Origin: Janthinobacterium sp. PAMC25594
GTDB lineage: Bacteria; Pseudomonadota; Gammaproteobacteria; Burkholderiales; Burkholderiaceae_D
Reading direction: 5' to 3'
Assembly: GCF_019443505.1 (NCBI RefSeq)
Contig: NZ_CP080377.1
Coordinates: 1,550,001 to 1,614,000 of the forward strand
DNA: 64,000 bases
This document shows positions 42,115 to 53,378 of the stretch, in pieces. The position numbers and the translations under genes are program-made. The notes beneath the pieces were generated by a model. That model was given only the letters and a program-made list of their open reading frames with translations. It was not told where the DNA came from and did no database searches. Position 1 is the first letter of the stretch, and every line of letters starts with the position of its first letter.

Positions 42115-44208
42115 ATGAAACCTGAACTGCACATGGAAGTGACCAAATCGGGCATCCTGCTTGACCGCGAACTGTCGCAACTGACTTTCAACCGGCGCGT
42201 GATGGCCCAGGCGGAAGACCCGAACATTCCGCTGCTCGAGCGCCTGCGCTACCTGTGCATCGTCAGCAGTAACATGGATGAGTTCTTCGAGGTGCGCGTG
42301 GCCAGCCTGCTGGCGGCCGGCAGCATCGGCGGCACACTGGCGGGCCACCCTGCCCTGGCGGCCAACCTGGAGCGCATCGGCAAGGAATGCCATGCGCTGG
42401 TGGAGCGCCAGTACGAGATATTAAATAGCGAAGTCTTGCCGGCCCTGCGCGAAGCGGGCGTGCATCTGCTGCGCGACAGCGACCGCAACGAGGCGCAGCG
42501 CGCATGGGTCAAGCAGTATTTCGACCGCGAAGTGCGCCCCCTGCTGACACCGATCGGCCTGGACCCGGCGCACCCCTTCCCGCAAGTGGTGAATAAAAGT
42601 CTCAATTTCATCGTTTCGCTGAGCGGCAAGGATGCGTTCGGACGCGGCACGGCGATCGCCATCGTCAAGGCGCCCCGTGTCTTGCCACGCGTCATCAAGC
42701 TGCCGGACGACATTTCCGGCGACGGCGTGTCCTTCTGTTTATTGTCCTCCGTCATCCATGCGCACATTTCGGACCTGTTCGCCGGGCGCGAAGTGATCGC
42801 CTATTCACAATTCCGCGTCACGCGCGACAGCGACCTGTGGGTCGATGAGGACGAAGTCAAGAACCTGCGTCAGGCGTTAAAAGGCGAACTCGTGGGGCGC
42901 CAGTTCGGCACCTCCGTGCGGCTGGAAGTGGCGCGCAATTGTCCGCCAGAACTGTCGCAGTTCCTGCTCGACCAGTTCAACCTGGATCAAAGCCGCCTCT
43001 ACCGCGTCAACGGCCCCGTGAACCTCGTGCGGCTGTCGGAAATGATCGACCACGTCAAGCAGCCCGAGCTGCGCTTCCCGCCGTTCTTCCCGGGCCTCGC
43101 GCATAAAGCCATCGGCAACGACATCTTCGCCGCGCTGAACAAGCACGACATCCTGCTGCACCATCCCTATCAGTCGTTCCAGACGGTAATCGACTTCATC
43201 CGCAGCGCCGCCTACGACCCGTCCGTCGTCGCCATCAAGCAGACGATCTACCGCACGGGCATGAACTCGGACCTGATGGAATCCTTGATCACGGCCGCGA
43301 AGATGGGCAAGGAAGTGACCGTCATCGTGGAATTGATGGCGCGTTTCGACGAAGAAGCCAATATCAACTGGGCCGACAAGCTGGAACAGGCGGGCGCGCA
43401 AGTCGTCTACGGCGTGGTGGGACTGAAAACCCATGCCAAGGTGGCGCTCGTCATCCGCCGCGAGGACGGCGCGCTGCGCTTCTACGCCCACCTGGGCACC
43501 GGCAACTACCATCCCACCACCACCAAGCTGTACACGGATTTCGGCTTGCTGACGGCGAACCAGGACCTGGCCGTGGAAGTGAACGAAGTCTTCATCCACC
43601 TGACCAGCCTGACCAAGCCGCACAACCTGAACCATTTGTGGCTGGCGCCGTTCGGCCTGCAAAGCGAGATCATCAAGGCCATCCGCAACGAGGCGAAGAT
43701 CGCCCGCGCCGGCCGGCGCGGACGCATCATCGTGAAAGTCAATGCGCTGGTCGATGAATCCGTGATTCGCGCCCTGTATGCGGCCTCGACCGATGGCGTG
43801 AAGATCGACCTGATCGTGCGCGGCGCCTGCACCCTGAAGCCGGGCGTGCCTGGCCTGTCGGAAAACATCAAGGTGCGTTCCGTGATCGGCCGTTTCCTTG
43901 AGCACAGCCGCATTTACTATTTCCGCAACGACCTGGCGCACGATGTCTACCTGGCCAGTGCCGACTGGATGAGCCGCAACCTGTTCCGCAGGGTGGAAGT
44001 GGCCTTTCCCGTGCTGGACCGGGCGCTGAAACGGCGCGTGATCGCCGAGGGCTTGAATCCGTATTTGAAGGATAATACGAATGCATGGGAGCTGGAGCCG
44101 ACGGGCCACTACGCGCGCCGCAAGCCGCGCGGCAAGCAAACGCCGTTCAGCGCCCAGCAGTATTTGATGCACACACTGGGCACGCCGGGCGCGGAGGTCG
44201 GCGAATAG
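42115..44208 (+). CDS. ppk1: Polyphosphate kinase 1
   Basis: 697 residues. Polymerises the gamma-phosphate of ATP into inorganic polyphosphate. N-terminal domain opens with DRELSQLTFNRRV; the HKD-like catalytic half has the autophosphorylated His (H440) in GLKTHAKVALV and ARRGRIIVKVNALVD. FRNDLAHDVYLASADWMSRN and the final RKPRGKQTPFSAQQYLM are conserved. It starts 26 bp after a PhoB-type promoter, opposite the pst operon. sixA rather than ppx follows. Confidence 0.96.
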   Translation: MKPELHMEVTKSGILLDRELSQLTFNRRVMAQAEDPNIPLLERLRYLCIVSSNMDEFFEVRVASLLAAGSIGGTLAGHPALAANLERIGKECHALVERQYEILNSEVLPALREAGVHLLRDSDRNEAQRAWVKQYFDREVRPLLTPIGLDPAHPFPQVVNKSLNFIVSLSGKDAFGRGTAIAIVKAPRVLPRVIKLPDDISGDGVSFCLLSSVIHAHISDLFAGREVIAYSQFRVTRDSDLWVDEDEVKNLRQALKGELVGRQFGTSVRLEVARNCPPELSQFLLDQFNLDQSRLYRVNGPVNLVRLSEMIDHVKQPELRFPPFFPGLAHKAIGNDIFAALNKHDILLHHPYQSFQTVIDFIRSAAYDPSVVAIKQTIYRTGMNSDLMESLITAAKMGKEVTVIVELMARFDEEANINWADKLEQAGAQVVYGVVGLKTHAKVALVIRREDGALRFYAHLGTGNYHPTTTKLYTDFGLLTANQDLAVEVNEVFIHLTSLTKPHNLNHLWLAPFGLQSEIIKAIRNEAKIARAGRRGRIIVKVNALVDESVIRALYAASTDGVKIDLIVRGACTLKPGVPGLSENIKVRSVIGRFLEHSRIYYFRNDLAHDVYLASADWMSRNLFRRVEVAFPVLDRALKRRVIAEGLNPYLKDNTNAWELEPTGHYARRKPRGKQTPFSAQQYLMHTLGTPGAEVGE

Positions 44209-44233
44209 GCAACTCTACACACAGGAGCACAGC

Positions 44234-44692
44234 ATGGATCTCATCTTGTGGCGACACGCAGAAGCCGAGCCGGGCCTGCCCGACCTCGAACGCGCCCTGA
44301 CCATCAAAGGTCAGAAGCAGGCGCGCCGCATGGGCGAATGGCTGGCCTCGCAACTACCGGAAAATTGCCGCATCCTCGTCAGCCCCGCCCTGCGCACCCT
44401 GCAAACGGCGGAAGCGCTGGGGCGCAAGTTCAAGCTGATGCCGGAACTGGCGCCGGGCGCCGAGGCGGAAGACATCCTCAAGGCGGCCAACTGGCCCGGC
44501 GGCAAGGAAAGCGTGCTCATCGTCGGTCACCAGCCCACCCTGGGCCAGGCGGCCGCCCTGCTGCTGACGGGCGAGGAGCAGGAATGGGAAATGCGCAAGG
44601 CCAGCGCGTGGTGGTTCTCGCAGCGAGAATTAGGCGACCCGATCAGCGTCTATTTGAAGGCCGTGATGGCGCATGATCTGGTGGTGAAATAA
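44234..44692 (+). CDS. sixA: Phosphohistidine phosphatase SixA
   Basis: 152 residues. Histidine phosphatase fold with catalytic H8 in the motif LWRHAEAE (RHA in place of RHG), SPALRTLQTAE and VGHQPTLGQA. SixA removes phosphate from His of phosphotransfer domains (ArcB, PTS-Ntr proteins). It lies 25 bp after ppk1 with a good AGGAG site. The last 107 bp are duplicated directly downstream. Confidence 0.9.
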   Translation: MDLILWRHAEAEPGLPDLERALTIKGQKQARRMGEWLASQLPENCRILVSPALRTLQTAEALGRKFKLMPELAPGAEAEDILKAANWPGGKESVLIVGHQPTLGQAAALLLTGEEQEWEMRKASAWWFSQRELGDPISVYLKAVMAHDLVVK

Positions 44693-44693
44693 G

Positions 44694-44806
44694 GGGAAAT
44701 GCGCAAGGCCAGCGCAAGGATGGACAGGTTCTCGCAGCGAGAACTGGGCGACCCGATCAGCGTTTATTTGAAGGCCGTGATGGCGCATGACTTGGTGGTG
44801 AAATAG
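44694..44806 (+). pseudogene. Duplicated 3' end of sixA carrying a new 35-codon frame
   Basis: Bases 44694-44806 repeat 44586-44692 (the sixA tail plus stop) with scattered substitutions and a 6-bp in-frame addition. The frame stays open: ATG at 44699 gives 35 residues ending KAVMAHDLVVK, like SixA. Because the sixA stop is followed by AAGGGG, the duplication also placed a ribosome site before this ATG. It lacks the catalytic core, so it is either a dead remnant or a small protein. Confidence 0.75.
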
Positions 44807-44884
44807 GCCACGGGGTCGTAAAACAGCTGAATGCGCAAAAAGTGCGCTGGGACAAATACTGGTAGGAATTACAACTCAGCAGCC

Positions 44885-44912
44885 TTGTAAAGCGCTGCCG
44901 ATCTGCTAGAGT
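44885..44912 (+). promoter_or_regulatory. Promoter upstream of the 42-residue membrane protein
   Basis: TTGTAA (44885-44890) and TAGAGT (44907-44912), 16-bp spacer, about 85 bp before the ATG at 44998. Moderate match; the only promoter-like signal between the sixA duplication and the small gene. Confidence 0.5.
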
Positions 44913-44997
44913 TTAATTGCATCAACTACGTGCAAGAGCCTTGCTCCGGCACATTGAGCAACCCAGCGGACGGCCGTCCAACGGCGGCCGAAAGACC

Positions 44998-45126
44998 ATG
45001 TTAATCACCTTCCTCGTTTTTCTCTTCATCGCCATCTTCGCCGCCATCATCGGCTTCGTCGCCTTTGAACTGATCGAAGAAATGCGCGGCAGTCACCACA
45101 AGCTGATGGACCGCTACCACGAGTAG
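44998..45126 (+). CDS. 42-residue single-span membrane microprotein
   Basis: Starts at the ATG at 44998. A strongly hydrophobic segment (residues 2-25, LITFLVFLFIAIFAAIIGFVAF) is followed by a charged tail, ELIEEMRGSHHKLMDRYHE. This looks like a real membrane peptide: its composition differs from the flanking high-GC noise frames and a promoter lies upstream. The ribosome site is weak, and a longer frame from 44917 exists but would begin inside the likely transcript start. Function unknown. Confidence 0.55.
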   Translation: MLITFLVFLFIAIFAAIIGFVAFELIEEMRGSHHKLMDRYHE

Positions 45127-45196
45127 TGTTCACCTCGGCAATATCGCATGGCGCCAGTGACGGCCTACAGGCCCGTCCCTCGCGCCATCCTTGTTT

Positions 45197-46318
45197 TTAC
45201 ACTCCCGTCTTGAATTTCGTATAAATGCGCGTCATCAAGCGGCGGATATCGGCCGTGGTCGCCTCTGGCGCCGCCATGCGCTGCTTGTCGGCATCCGACA
45301 GGAAGATGGCCTTGTTCTCGCCGATATCCTTGCGTACATACTTGATGCTGGCCGGATTCGGATTCGCGTAGAACACCTTGTTGCTCAGGCTGGCATGCAC
45401 TTGCGGACGCAAAATGTAGTTGATGAACAGGTGCGCATTGTTCGGATGGGGCGCGTCGGCGGGGATGGCCATGGTATCGAACATCAGCGCGGCCGTCTTC
45501 GGCACCAGCACCTGGATCACATTGCCATTCTTCGCCTCGATGGCGCGCTGGCGCGCGATATTGATGTCGCCCGACCAGCCCAATGCGACGCAAACGGAAC
45601 CGTTGGCCATGTCGTTGATGTAGCCTGATGAACTGAACAGGGTCACGTAGGGGCGGATCGCCTGCAGCACCTTGCCCGCTTCCTGGTAGTCGGCGGCCGT
45701 TTTCGAGTACGCGGGCTTGCCCAGGTATTGCAGGGCGGCCGGCAGCACTTCCGACGGCGAGTCGAGGAAGGACACGCCACACGCTTTCAGCTTGGACGCG
45801 TATTTCGGGTCGAAGACCAGGTCCCAGGCATTGTCGGGCATGGGCATGCCGCCCAACGCGGCCTTGACCTTGTTGACGTTGATGCCCACCGTCGTGTAGC
45901 CCCATAGCCAGTCGACCAGGTAATCGTTGTTCGGGTCGATCTTCGACAGCTTGGCTTGCAAGTTCTGGTCGAGGTTGCCCAGGTTCGTCAGCTTGCTCTT
46001 GTCGAGTTTGCGCAGCAAGCCCGCATCGATCTGCAGGCGCGCCCACTGGGCCGTCGGCACCACGATATCGTAGCCGGACTTGCCCGCCACCAGTTTCGCA
46101 TTGAGGATTTCGTTATTGTCGAAAACGTCGTAGCGTACCTTGATGCCCGTTTCCTTCTCAAAATTCTTGATCGTATCGTCGCCGATATAGTCCGACCAGT
46201 TATAGATGTTCAGGACCTTCTCTTCCTGGGCCTGAGCGTGGGCAGGCAATGCCAGCACGGCCGCCGCCAAGGTCAGTCCCACTCCAATGCGCCGCCCTGC
46301 TTGCCATGTGTTTGCCAT
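45197..46318 (-). CDS. potF: Putrescine/polyamine-binding periplasmic protein (PotF/SpuD-like)
   Basis: 373 residues. Signal peptide (about 1-30, ending AQAQ) and a polyamine-binding fold with LNIYNWSDYIGDDTIKNFEKETGIKV, GKSGYDIVVP, DYLVDWLWGYTTVGIN and YNDMA-like SSGYINDMANG segments. Lengths and motifs match PotF. No potGHI genes accompany it in the window, so it either serves a transporter encoded elsewhere or acts in sensing. Confidence 0.88.
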   Translation of the reverse strand: MANTWQAGRRIGVGLTLAAAVLALPAHAQAQEEKVLNIYNWSDYIGDDTIKNFEKETGIKVRYDVFDNNEILNAKLVAGKSGYDIVVPTAQWARLQIDAGLLRKLDKSKLTNLGNLDQNLQAKLSKIDPNNDYLVDWLWGYTTVGINVNKVKAALGGMPMPDNAWDLVFDPKYASKLKACGVSFLDSPSEVLPAALQYLGKPAYSKTAADYQEAGKVLQAIRPYVTLFSSSGYINDMANGSVCVALGWSGDINIARQRAIEAKNGNVIQVLVPKTAALMFDTMAIPADAPHPNNAHLFINYILRPQVHASLSNKVFYANPNPASIKYVRKDIGENKAIFLSDADKQRMAAPEATTADIRRLMTRIYTKFKTGV

Positions 46319-46368
46319 CGTACCGCCTCCGAAAATTAGTCAGAAAATAGTGACGATGATAGCAAGAA

Positions 46369-46399
46369 GGGCGCGATCAGGTCTAGCCCGATCGCGCCC
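46369..46399. promoter_or_regulatory. GC-rich hairpin upstream of potF
   Basis: Perfect 10-bp arms GGGCGCGATC and GATCGCGCCC with an 11-base loop, 50 bp before the potF start. On the minus strand it is followed by TTCTTGC. It may end clpB read-through or fold in the potF leader. Confidence 0.45.
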
Positions 46400-46407
46400 T
46401 GCCTGAG

Positions 46408-46527
46408 GACGTCTAACAAAACCTACTGCGCGTCGCGCTTTGCGGCCTGCGATGCTCACCGTACTAGAGTACGGTTGCGCTTCTCTGCCACAAATCACTG
46501 CCGCTCGCTACGGTTTTGTTAGACGTC
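46408..46527. repeat. 120-bp palindromic repeat
   Basis: Perfect 16-bp terminal arms GACGTCTAACAAAACC and GGTTTTGTTAGACGTC enclose a centre with the palindrome ACCGTACT-AG-AGTACGGT (46458-46475). No reading frame. Its GTAC-N4-GTAC centre and AAAAC/GTTTT arms echo the repeat at 10562. The rest of the 315-bp clpB-potF gap holds only the hairpin at 46369 and a short GGAAGCTA/TAGCTTCC pairing near 46579-46606. Confidence 0.7.
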
Positions 46528-46633
46528 GCAAATCTTCCTCACTGCGAATGCAGTGAAACTGGAGGCAGACCCGACGGGGGAAGCTACCCCCAATGAAATA
46601 GCTTCCAATCCCGCAGGGACTGACCAGAGAGCA

Positions 46634-49240
<2,607 letters not shown>

Positions 49241-49273
49241 GAAAAGCGCTCCCGGTTAATTAGTTGTTAACCA

Positions 49274-49300
49274 AATTGGGGTGAGGCAGTACTTTTCAAG
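49274..49300 (-). promoter_or_regulatory. Sigma-32 heat-shock promoter of clpB
   Basis: On the minus strand, CTTGAAA (49294-49300), 12-bp spacer, CCCCAATT (49274-49281). This is a close match to the RpoH consensus, 34 bp before the ATG. Confidence 0.88.
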
Positions 49301-49361
49301 CATACACAAAGCAGAAAACTGATGCATTCTTGCAAATGCAAGCGTGCGCGGCTGATACGCC

Positions 49362-49835
49362 TCAAATAGCGCTGGCTTTTGCCGTCCATTTGTCCAGCGC
49401 CGTCTCGTCGCTGTCGCGCGCATCGACCCAGCGCGCGCCTTCCGGCGTGTCTTCCTTCTTCCAGAACGGCGCTTCCGTCTTCAGGTAGTCGATGATGAAT
49501 TCGCAGGCGGCGAAGGCCTCGCCCCGGTGGGCCGACGAGACGGCCACCAGCACGATCTGCTCCTGCGGCAGCAATGGCCCCACGCGGTGGATCACCAGTG
49601 CGCCGGACAGGGGCCAGCGGCCCCGCGCCTGCTCGACGATGGCTTCGATGGACTTTTCCGTCATGCCCGGATAGTGCTCGAGTTCCATGGCCGCCACGTC
49701 CAGCCCTTCGTTCATGTCGCGCACCGTGCCGACAAAGCCGACGACGGCGCCCACCTTGGGGTTGCCTGCACGCAATTGTGCAATTTCTTGACTCAAGTCA
49801 AAATCGGCTTGCTGGACGCGGACGGAAGTGCTCAT
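49362..49835 (-). CDS. moaE: Molybdopterin synthase catalytic subunit
   Basis: 157 residues from the ATG at 49835. Transfers sulfur with MoaD to make molybdopterin. Conserved HRVGPLLPQEQIVLVAVSSAHRGEAFAACEFIIDYLK and the catalytic Lys pair in PFWKKE are present. moaD and moeA are not adjacent on the visible side; upstream is a DUF349 gene overlapping by 4 bp (ATGA), an unusual partner. Confidence 0.94.
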   Translation of the reverse strand: MSTSVRVQQADFDLSQEIAQLRAGNPKVGAVVGFVGTVRDMNEGLDVAAMELEHYPGMTEKSIEAIVEQARGRWPLSGALVIHRVGPLLPQEQIVLVAVSSAHRGEAFAACEFIIDYLKTEAPFWKKEDTPEGARWVDARDSDETALDKWTAKASAI

Positions 49836-52417
49836 TTGGCATGGCCTCCGATACGGCGCAGCAGGGTTTCGATACGGCTGGCCGTCCGCGCATCGGTGGC
49901 GGCGGCGATCGCGCACAGTTGCATCAGCTGCGACACTTGCGTGAGCGGCTTCTGGCCCGATTTCAGCGACGATTGCAGCACTTCCACCTGCATTTTCAGG
50001 CGGTCGCGGGCAAATTCGGCGCCGCTGTCGACGCCGGCGACGATTTCCAGGCGCAACACTTCATCGCGCAAGCGCTCCTGGTTGGCCTGCAATTGCTGCA
50101 CGTAGGCGGCGTTGCCCTCGCCCAGTGCCGCCTGGGCGGCGGCAAAGCGCTGCTGCAGGCTGCGTTCATATTGCGTGTCCAGCGCTGGCAAGGCGCTCCA
50201 GCGTTCGGACCAGCTGGCCGCATCGGCGCTGGCGTCGCCGTCCGCCAGTGCGGCTTCGAGCGATTGCACCAGGCGCAGCTTGTCGCGCAGGGCGTTGGCC
50301 TGGGCCGCACCGGCGCGCTCGGCGATGGCGTCCGCTTGCGCTTGCACGCCAGCCACAGCCGCCTGGTAGCGCTGCTCGATCTTCGCTTCGCTGGCGCGCG
50401 GCACGGGACCGGTGGCGTTCCAGGCGGCGCGCGTGTCGCGCAGCAAGTGGTGGATGAAGGCCGTGCGGGCCTTGTCGTCGCCCTCGGGCACGACGGCCGT
50501 TTCCAGGCTGGCGCACAGCGCTTCGCGTGCATGCAGGTGTTCGCGGCGCTCGTGGTCGGCCGCGTGGGCCGTTTCCTTGCGCCTGGAGAAGATATCATCG
50601 CAGGCGGCGCGGAAGCGCTGCCACAGCGCCTGTTCCGCGCGGCGCTCCAGCGGCAGGGCTTTCGCCAGTTCCTGCCATTTGTCCTGCAAGGCTTTCAGCA
50701 TGTCGACCGTGTTGCGCTCCGATGGTTTGAGCAAGCCCACTTCGACGATCAATTGTTCGCGGCGCGCCGTCTCGATCTGGCGCTGCGTATCGAGCGGCTT
50801 CGACAGGGCGTCCAGCGCGGCGCCGAACTCCGCATCCAGGCGTTTCTTTTCCTTGCGGTCGATGGTGCCCAGGCGCGTCCACGCCTGGCGCAAACGCTGC
50901 GAGGCGGAGGCGACGTGTTTCCAGTCGGTACTCTCTTCGGCCGCCAGAGCCGCCGTTTCCGCGATCAGTTCCTGGGCCTTGGCCGCATTGCCGTGGCGCT
51001 CTTCGGCCAGTTGCTTGAAATGCTGGGCCGCCGGCGCGTACGCCAGGCTGCAAGCGGCGTCGAAACGTTCCCACAGGGACTTCGGTGCCGGGCCGGACAA
51101 GGTATCGAGCGACTTCCAGCGCTCGCGCAGGCTGCCCACTTTCTTGGCCAGCTCGGCCATTGGAAGTTCTTGCGCCGGCAATTCCTCGCCCGCCTTGACC
51201 AGCTCTTCGCGCGACACGTTGCCGCCCCAGCGCGCCCAGTCGGCCAGGCGCTTGAATTCTCCACGCACATGTGCCAGGCGATCCGCTTGCGCAGGTGTCA
51301 GGCGGCCGTGTTTGCTATCGCGCAAAGTCTTGTCATGCTCGGAAGCCACGTGCAACAAACCATCCTGCAGCGCCGCTTCCATGGCGTCGAGCACCTTGAA
51401 GAACTGCTCCGTCGCTTCTTTCGACACGGGCGCGTGCTCCTGGCGCGGCTTGCGCAGTACAGGTATCGGCTCGGCATGGGCCGCTGCGGCCTCTGGCGCC
51501 GCCGACTGCACGGGCGCCGGCGCGCTGGCCAGCACGGCCGCAAATTGCTGCTGCAGGCTGTCGGACAAACTGGATTCAGGCAGGCGCGGCAGGGCTTGCC
51601 ACGCGCGTTTCAGGCTATCCACGTCGAGGGTGGCGGCGTCCTGCGCCTGCCATTCGGCCAGCGCGGCCTGACGCGCGTCGAACAAGGCCTGGTGCTGCTG
51701 CAGCGCTTGCAAGGCGGACTGCGCCTGTTCGCGCGCCTGGATGAAATCGCTTTCCAGGTGTTTCGGCAGCGAACCGCGCTCCGGCGATTGCGCATGCTGC
51801 GCGTGTTCCACATCCAGGCGGGCCAGCGCCTGCGCCAGTTCCGCGGCGGACTGGCCATTGCTGGCCAGCGCGCGCATGGCACCCACGGCGTCGATCACGG
51901 CGCGCTGCAACACCACTTGCGCTTCCAGGCGGGCGGCCAGCGCGGCGCGCGCGGCGGCAAAGGCGGTCTCCAGTTCGGGCGTGGCCTTGATGACTTGCCA
52001 TTGGCGGTCCAGCTCGGCTACCTGGTTCGGGCTCAGCTTGTCATCGTTCAACAGGCGCTGGGCTGTGTCGATGCTGGCCTGGGCGCGTTGCGTCTCGGCC
52101 GCCTGGTGGCGGATCAGGTCGATGCGCCCCTGCATCAGCTTGGCAACGCGGCGGTCCGTATTGCGCATGGCGTGGTGGACTTTTTCCAGCAGGGGCAAGG
52201 CATGGACGTGTTCGGCCGCGATCAGGCGGGCATCGGCAAATTCGCTGGCCAGGATGAATTCACAGGCGGCGGCTTCGTCGCCCGCCACGGCATGGGCACG
52301 CGCAACCTGTTCGGCGCGGCGCGATGCGCTCTGCGCCGAGGCGGCGGCCTGTTCTGCCACGACAGGATCGGGGACGGCAGTCTTGCTGGCAGAACGCTTG
52401 AAGAGAAATTCGAACAT
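49832..52417 (-). CDS. DUF349 domain protein
   Basis: 861 residues from the ATG at 52417 (MFEFLFKRSASK). Nearly all helix, with several DUF349 repeats of the form LxxxWxxLxxxxxxxxxxLWxRFxxA, e.g. SLRERWKSLDTLSGPAPKSLWERFDAAC, WTRLGTIDRKEKKRLDAEFGAA and KWQELAKALPLERRAEQALWQRFRAAC. No enzyme motif, signal or membrane segment. Role unknown. Its stop overlaps the moaE start. Very Ala/Gln-rich, so antisense frames are long here but false. Confidence 0.82.
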   Translation of the reverse strand: MFEFLFKRSASKTAVPDPVVAEQAAASAQSASRRAEQVARAHAVAGDEAAACEFILASEFADARLIAAEHVHALPLLEKVHHAMRNTDRRVAKLMQGRIDLIRHQAAETQRAQASIDTAQRLLNDDKLSPNQVAELDRQWQVIKATPELETAFAAARAALAARLEAQVVLQRAVIDAVGAMRALASNGQSAAELAQALARLDVEHAQHAQSPERGSLPKHLESDFIQAREQAQSALQALQQHQALFDARQAALAEWQAQDAATLDVDSLKRAWQALPRLPESSLSDSLQQQFAAVLASAPAPVQSAAPEAAAAHAEPIPVLRKPRQEHAPVSKEATEQFFKVLDAMEAALQDGLLHVASEHDKTLRDSKHGRLTPAQADRLAHVRGEFKRLADWARWGGNVSREELVKAGEELPAQELPMAELAKKVGSLRERWKSLDTLSGPAPKSLWERFDAACSLAYAPAAQHFKQLAEERHGNAAKAQELIAETAALAAEESTDWKHVASASQRLRQAWTRLGTIDRKEKKRLDAEFGAALDALSKPLDTQRQIETARREQLIVEVGLLKPSERNTVDMLKALQDKWQELAKALPLERRAEQALWQRFRAACDDIFSRRKETAHAADHERREHLHAREALCASLETAVVPEGDDKARTAFIHHLLRDTRAAWNATGPVPRASEAKIEQRYQAAVAGVQAQADAIAERAGAAQANALRDKLRLVQSLEAALADGDASADAASWSERWSALPALDTQYERSLQQRFAAAQAALGEGNAAYVQQLQANQERLRDEVLRLEIVAGVDSGAEFARDRLKMQVEVLQSSLKSGQKPLTQVSQLMQLCAIAAATDARTASRIETLLRRIGGHAK

Positions 52418-52609
52418 GACGGGTTTCGCGTGGATCAAAACCACCATCATAACAAAGCCCGGGGTATTGCATCGGACAGGACTGAACAAGTTATCAAATG
52501 AATAAAGCGAATCTTTTTCCTCTATTTTTTCCTATGACAGCTCGCCAGCGACCATACCCAAAGTGCCCACAGCAGACTCCGCTTGTCGGGGTGTGCGCTC
52601 GCTACCCGT

Positions 52610-53263
52610 TCAAGCCTGCGCACGCAGCGGCTGTGCCGCCACCGGCAACGCGGACGCGGCGCCATCGGCTGCCGTTTCAGCGCCGCCGGTTGCCGGCAGC
52701 GGCGCCGGCAAAGGCACGGGCAAAACAAAGGGCAGCACTTGCGCCTTGCCACGGCGCGCTTCCTGCGCGCGCGCATCGTGGGCGAGGAACTGGTAGGCGA
52801 TGGCAAACCACGCTTCGCCCACGATGACCTTGCGGGCCAGCGCGAACAGTTCGCGCTCTTCTTTTTCCAGGCGCTGCAGCAAGGCCGCGCAAAAGGCGTC
52901 GATGGCCGCGCACAGCTGCTCGGCCTGCAATTCGGAATGGTCGAAGGCGGCGCCCGCGCGCTGCTGCACCACATTGATGCTTTCCAGCGCCACGTGGTTC
53001 AAGCCATTGATTTCATCGAGCAAGCCGTCCGCATGGGGCGCAGCCTGGCGGATGGCGGGCACCAGATACATCTCCACCTTGCGCCAGTAGCCGCCCTGGT
53101 ACAGCCGGCTCAGCCAGTCGCCCGTGTACTGCAGTTGCGCCAGGCTCAGCCTGCTCTGCTGGCGCAGTTGCACCTGCATGTATTTTTGAAATGCCAACAA
53201 ACTCATGCGGATACTTGCCTGTTCTACCGACAGGGAAACCAATATATATGTTGCCGTAAGCAT
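52610..53263 (-). CDS. Helical hypothetical protein (phasin- or hemerythrin-like fold possible)
   Basis: 217 residues from the ATG at 53263, preceded by GGGAG; an in-frame ATG at 53206 (MSLLAFQKYM) is a plausible later start. Residues 20-160 form long amphipathic helices (SLLAFQKYMQVQLRQQ, DWLSRLYQGGYWRKVEMYLVPAI, QRLEKEERELFALARKVI), and the tail from 175 is a Pro/Ala-rich low-complexity stretch. KEERELF resembles hemerythrin helices, but the His set is incomplete. Function unknown. Confidence 0.55.
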   Translation of the reverse strand: MLTATYILVSLSVEQASIRMSLLAFQKYMQVQLRQQSRLSLAQLQYTGDWLSRLYQGGYWRKVEMYLVPAIRQAAPHADGLLDEINGLNHVALESINVVQQRAGAAFDHSELQAEQLCAAIDAFCAALLQRLEKEERELFALARKVIVGEAWFAIAYQFLAHDARAQEARRGKAQVLPFVLPVPLPAPLPATGGAETAADGAASALPVAAQPLRAQA

Positions 53264-53378
53264 GCACTCACTCCCGAAAATGCGCTGGATGTCTGATCCT
53301 GGAAGTGAAAGTGTAAAGACTACCGACAGGGGGCGGTTTGATCCTGCACAAACCCGCGGCAAGCCCCCGCGCTTTCTT

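Noticed and set aside
49574..52501. A 975-codon open frame on the plus strand
   Set aside because: Antisense shadow of the DUF349 gene, which has convincing repeats and a coupled partner.
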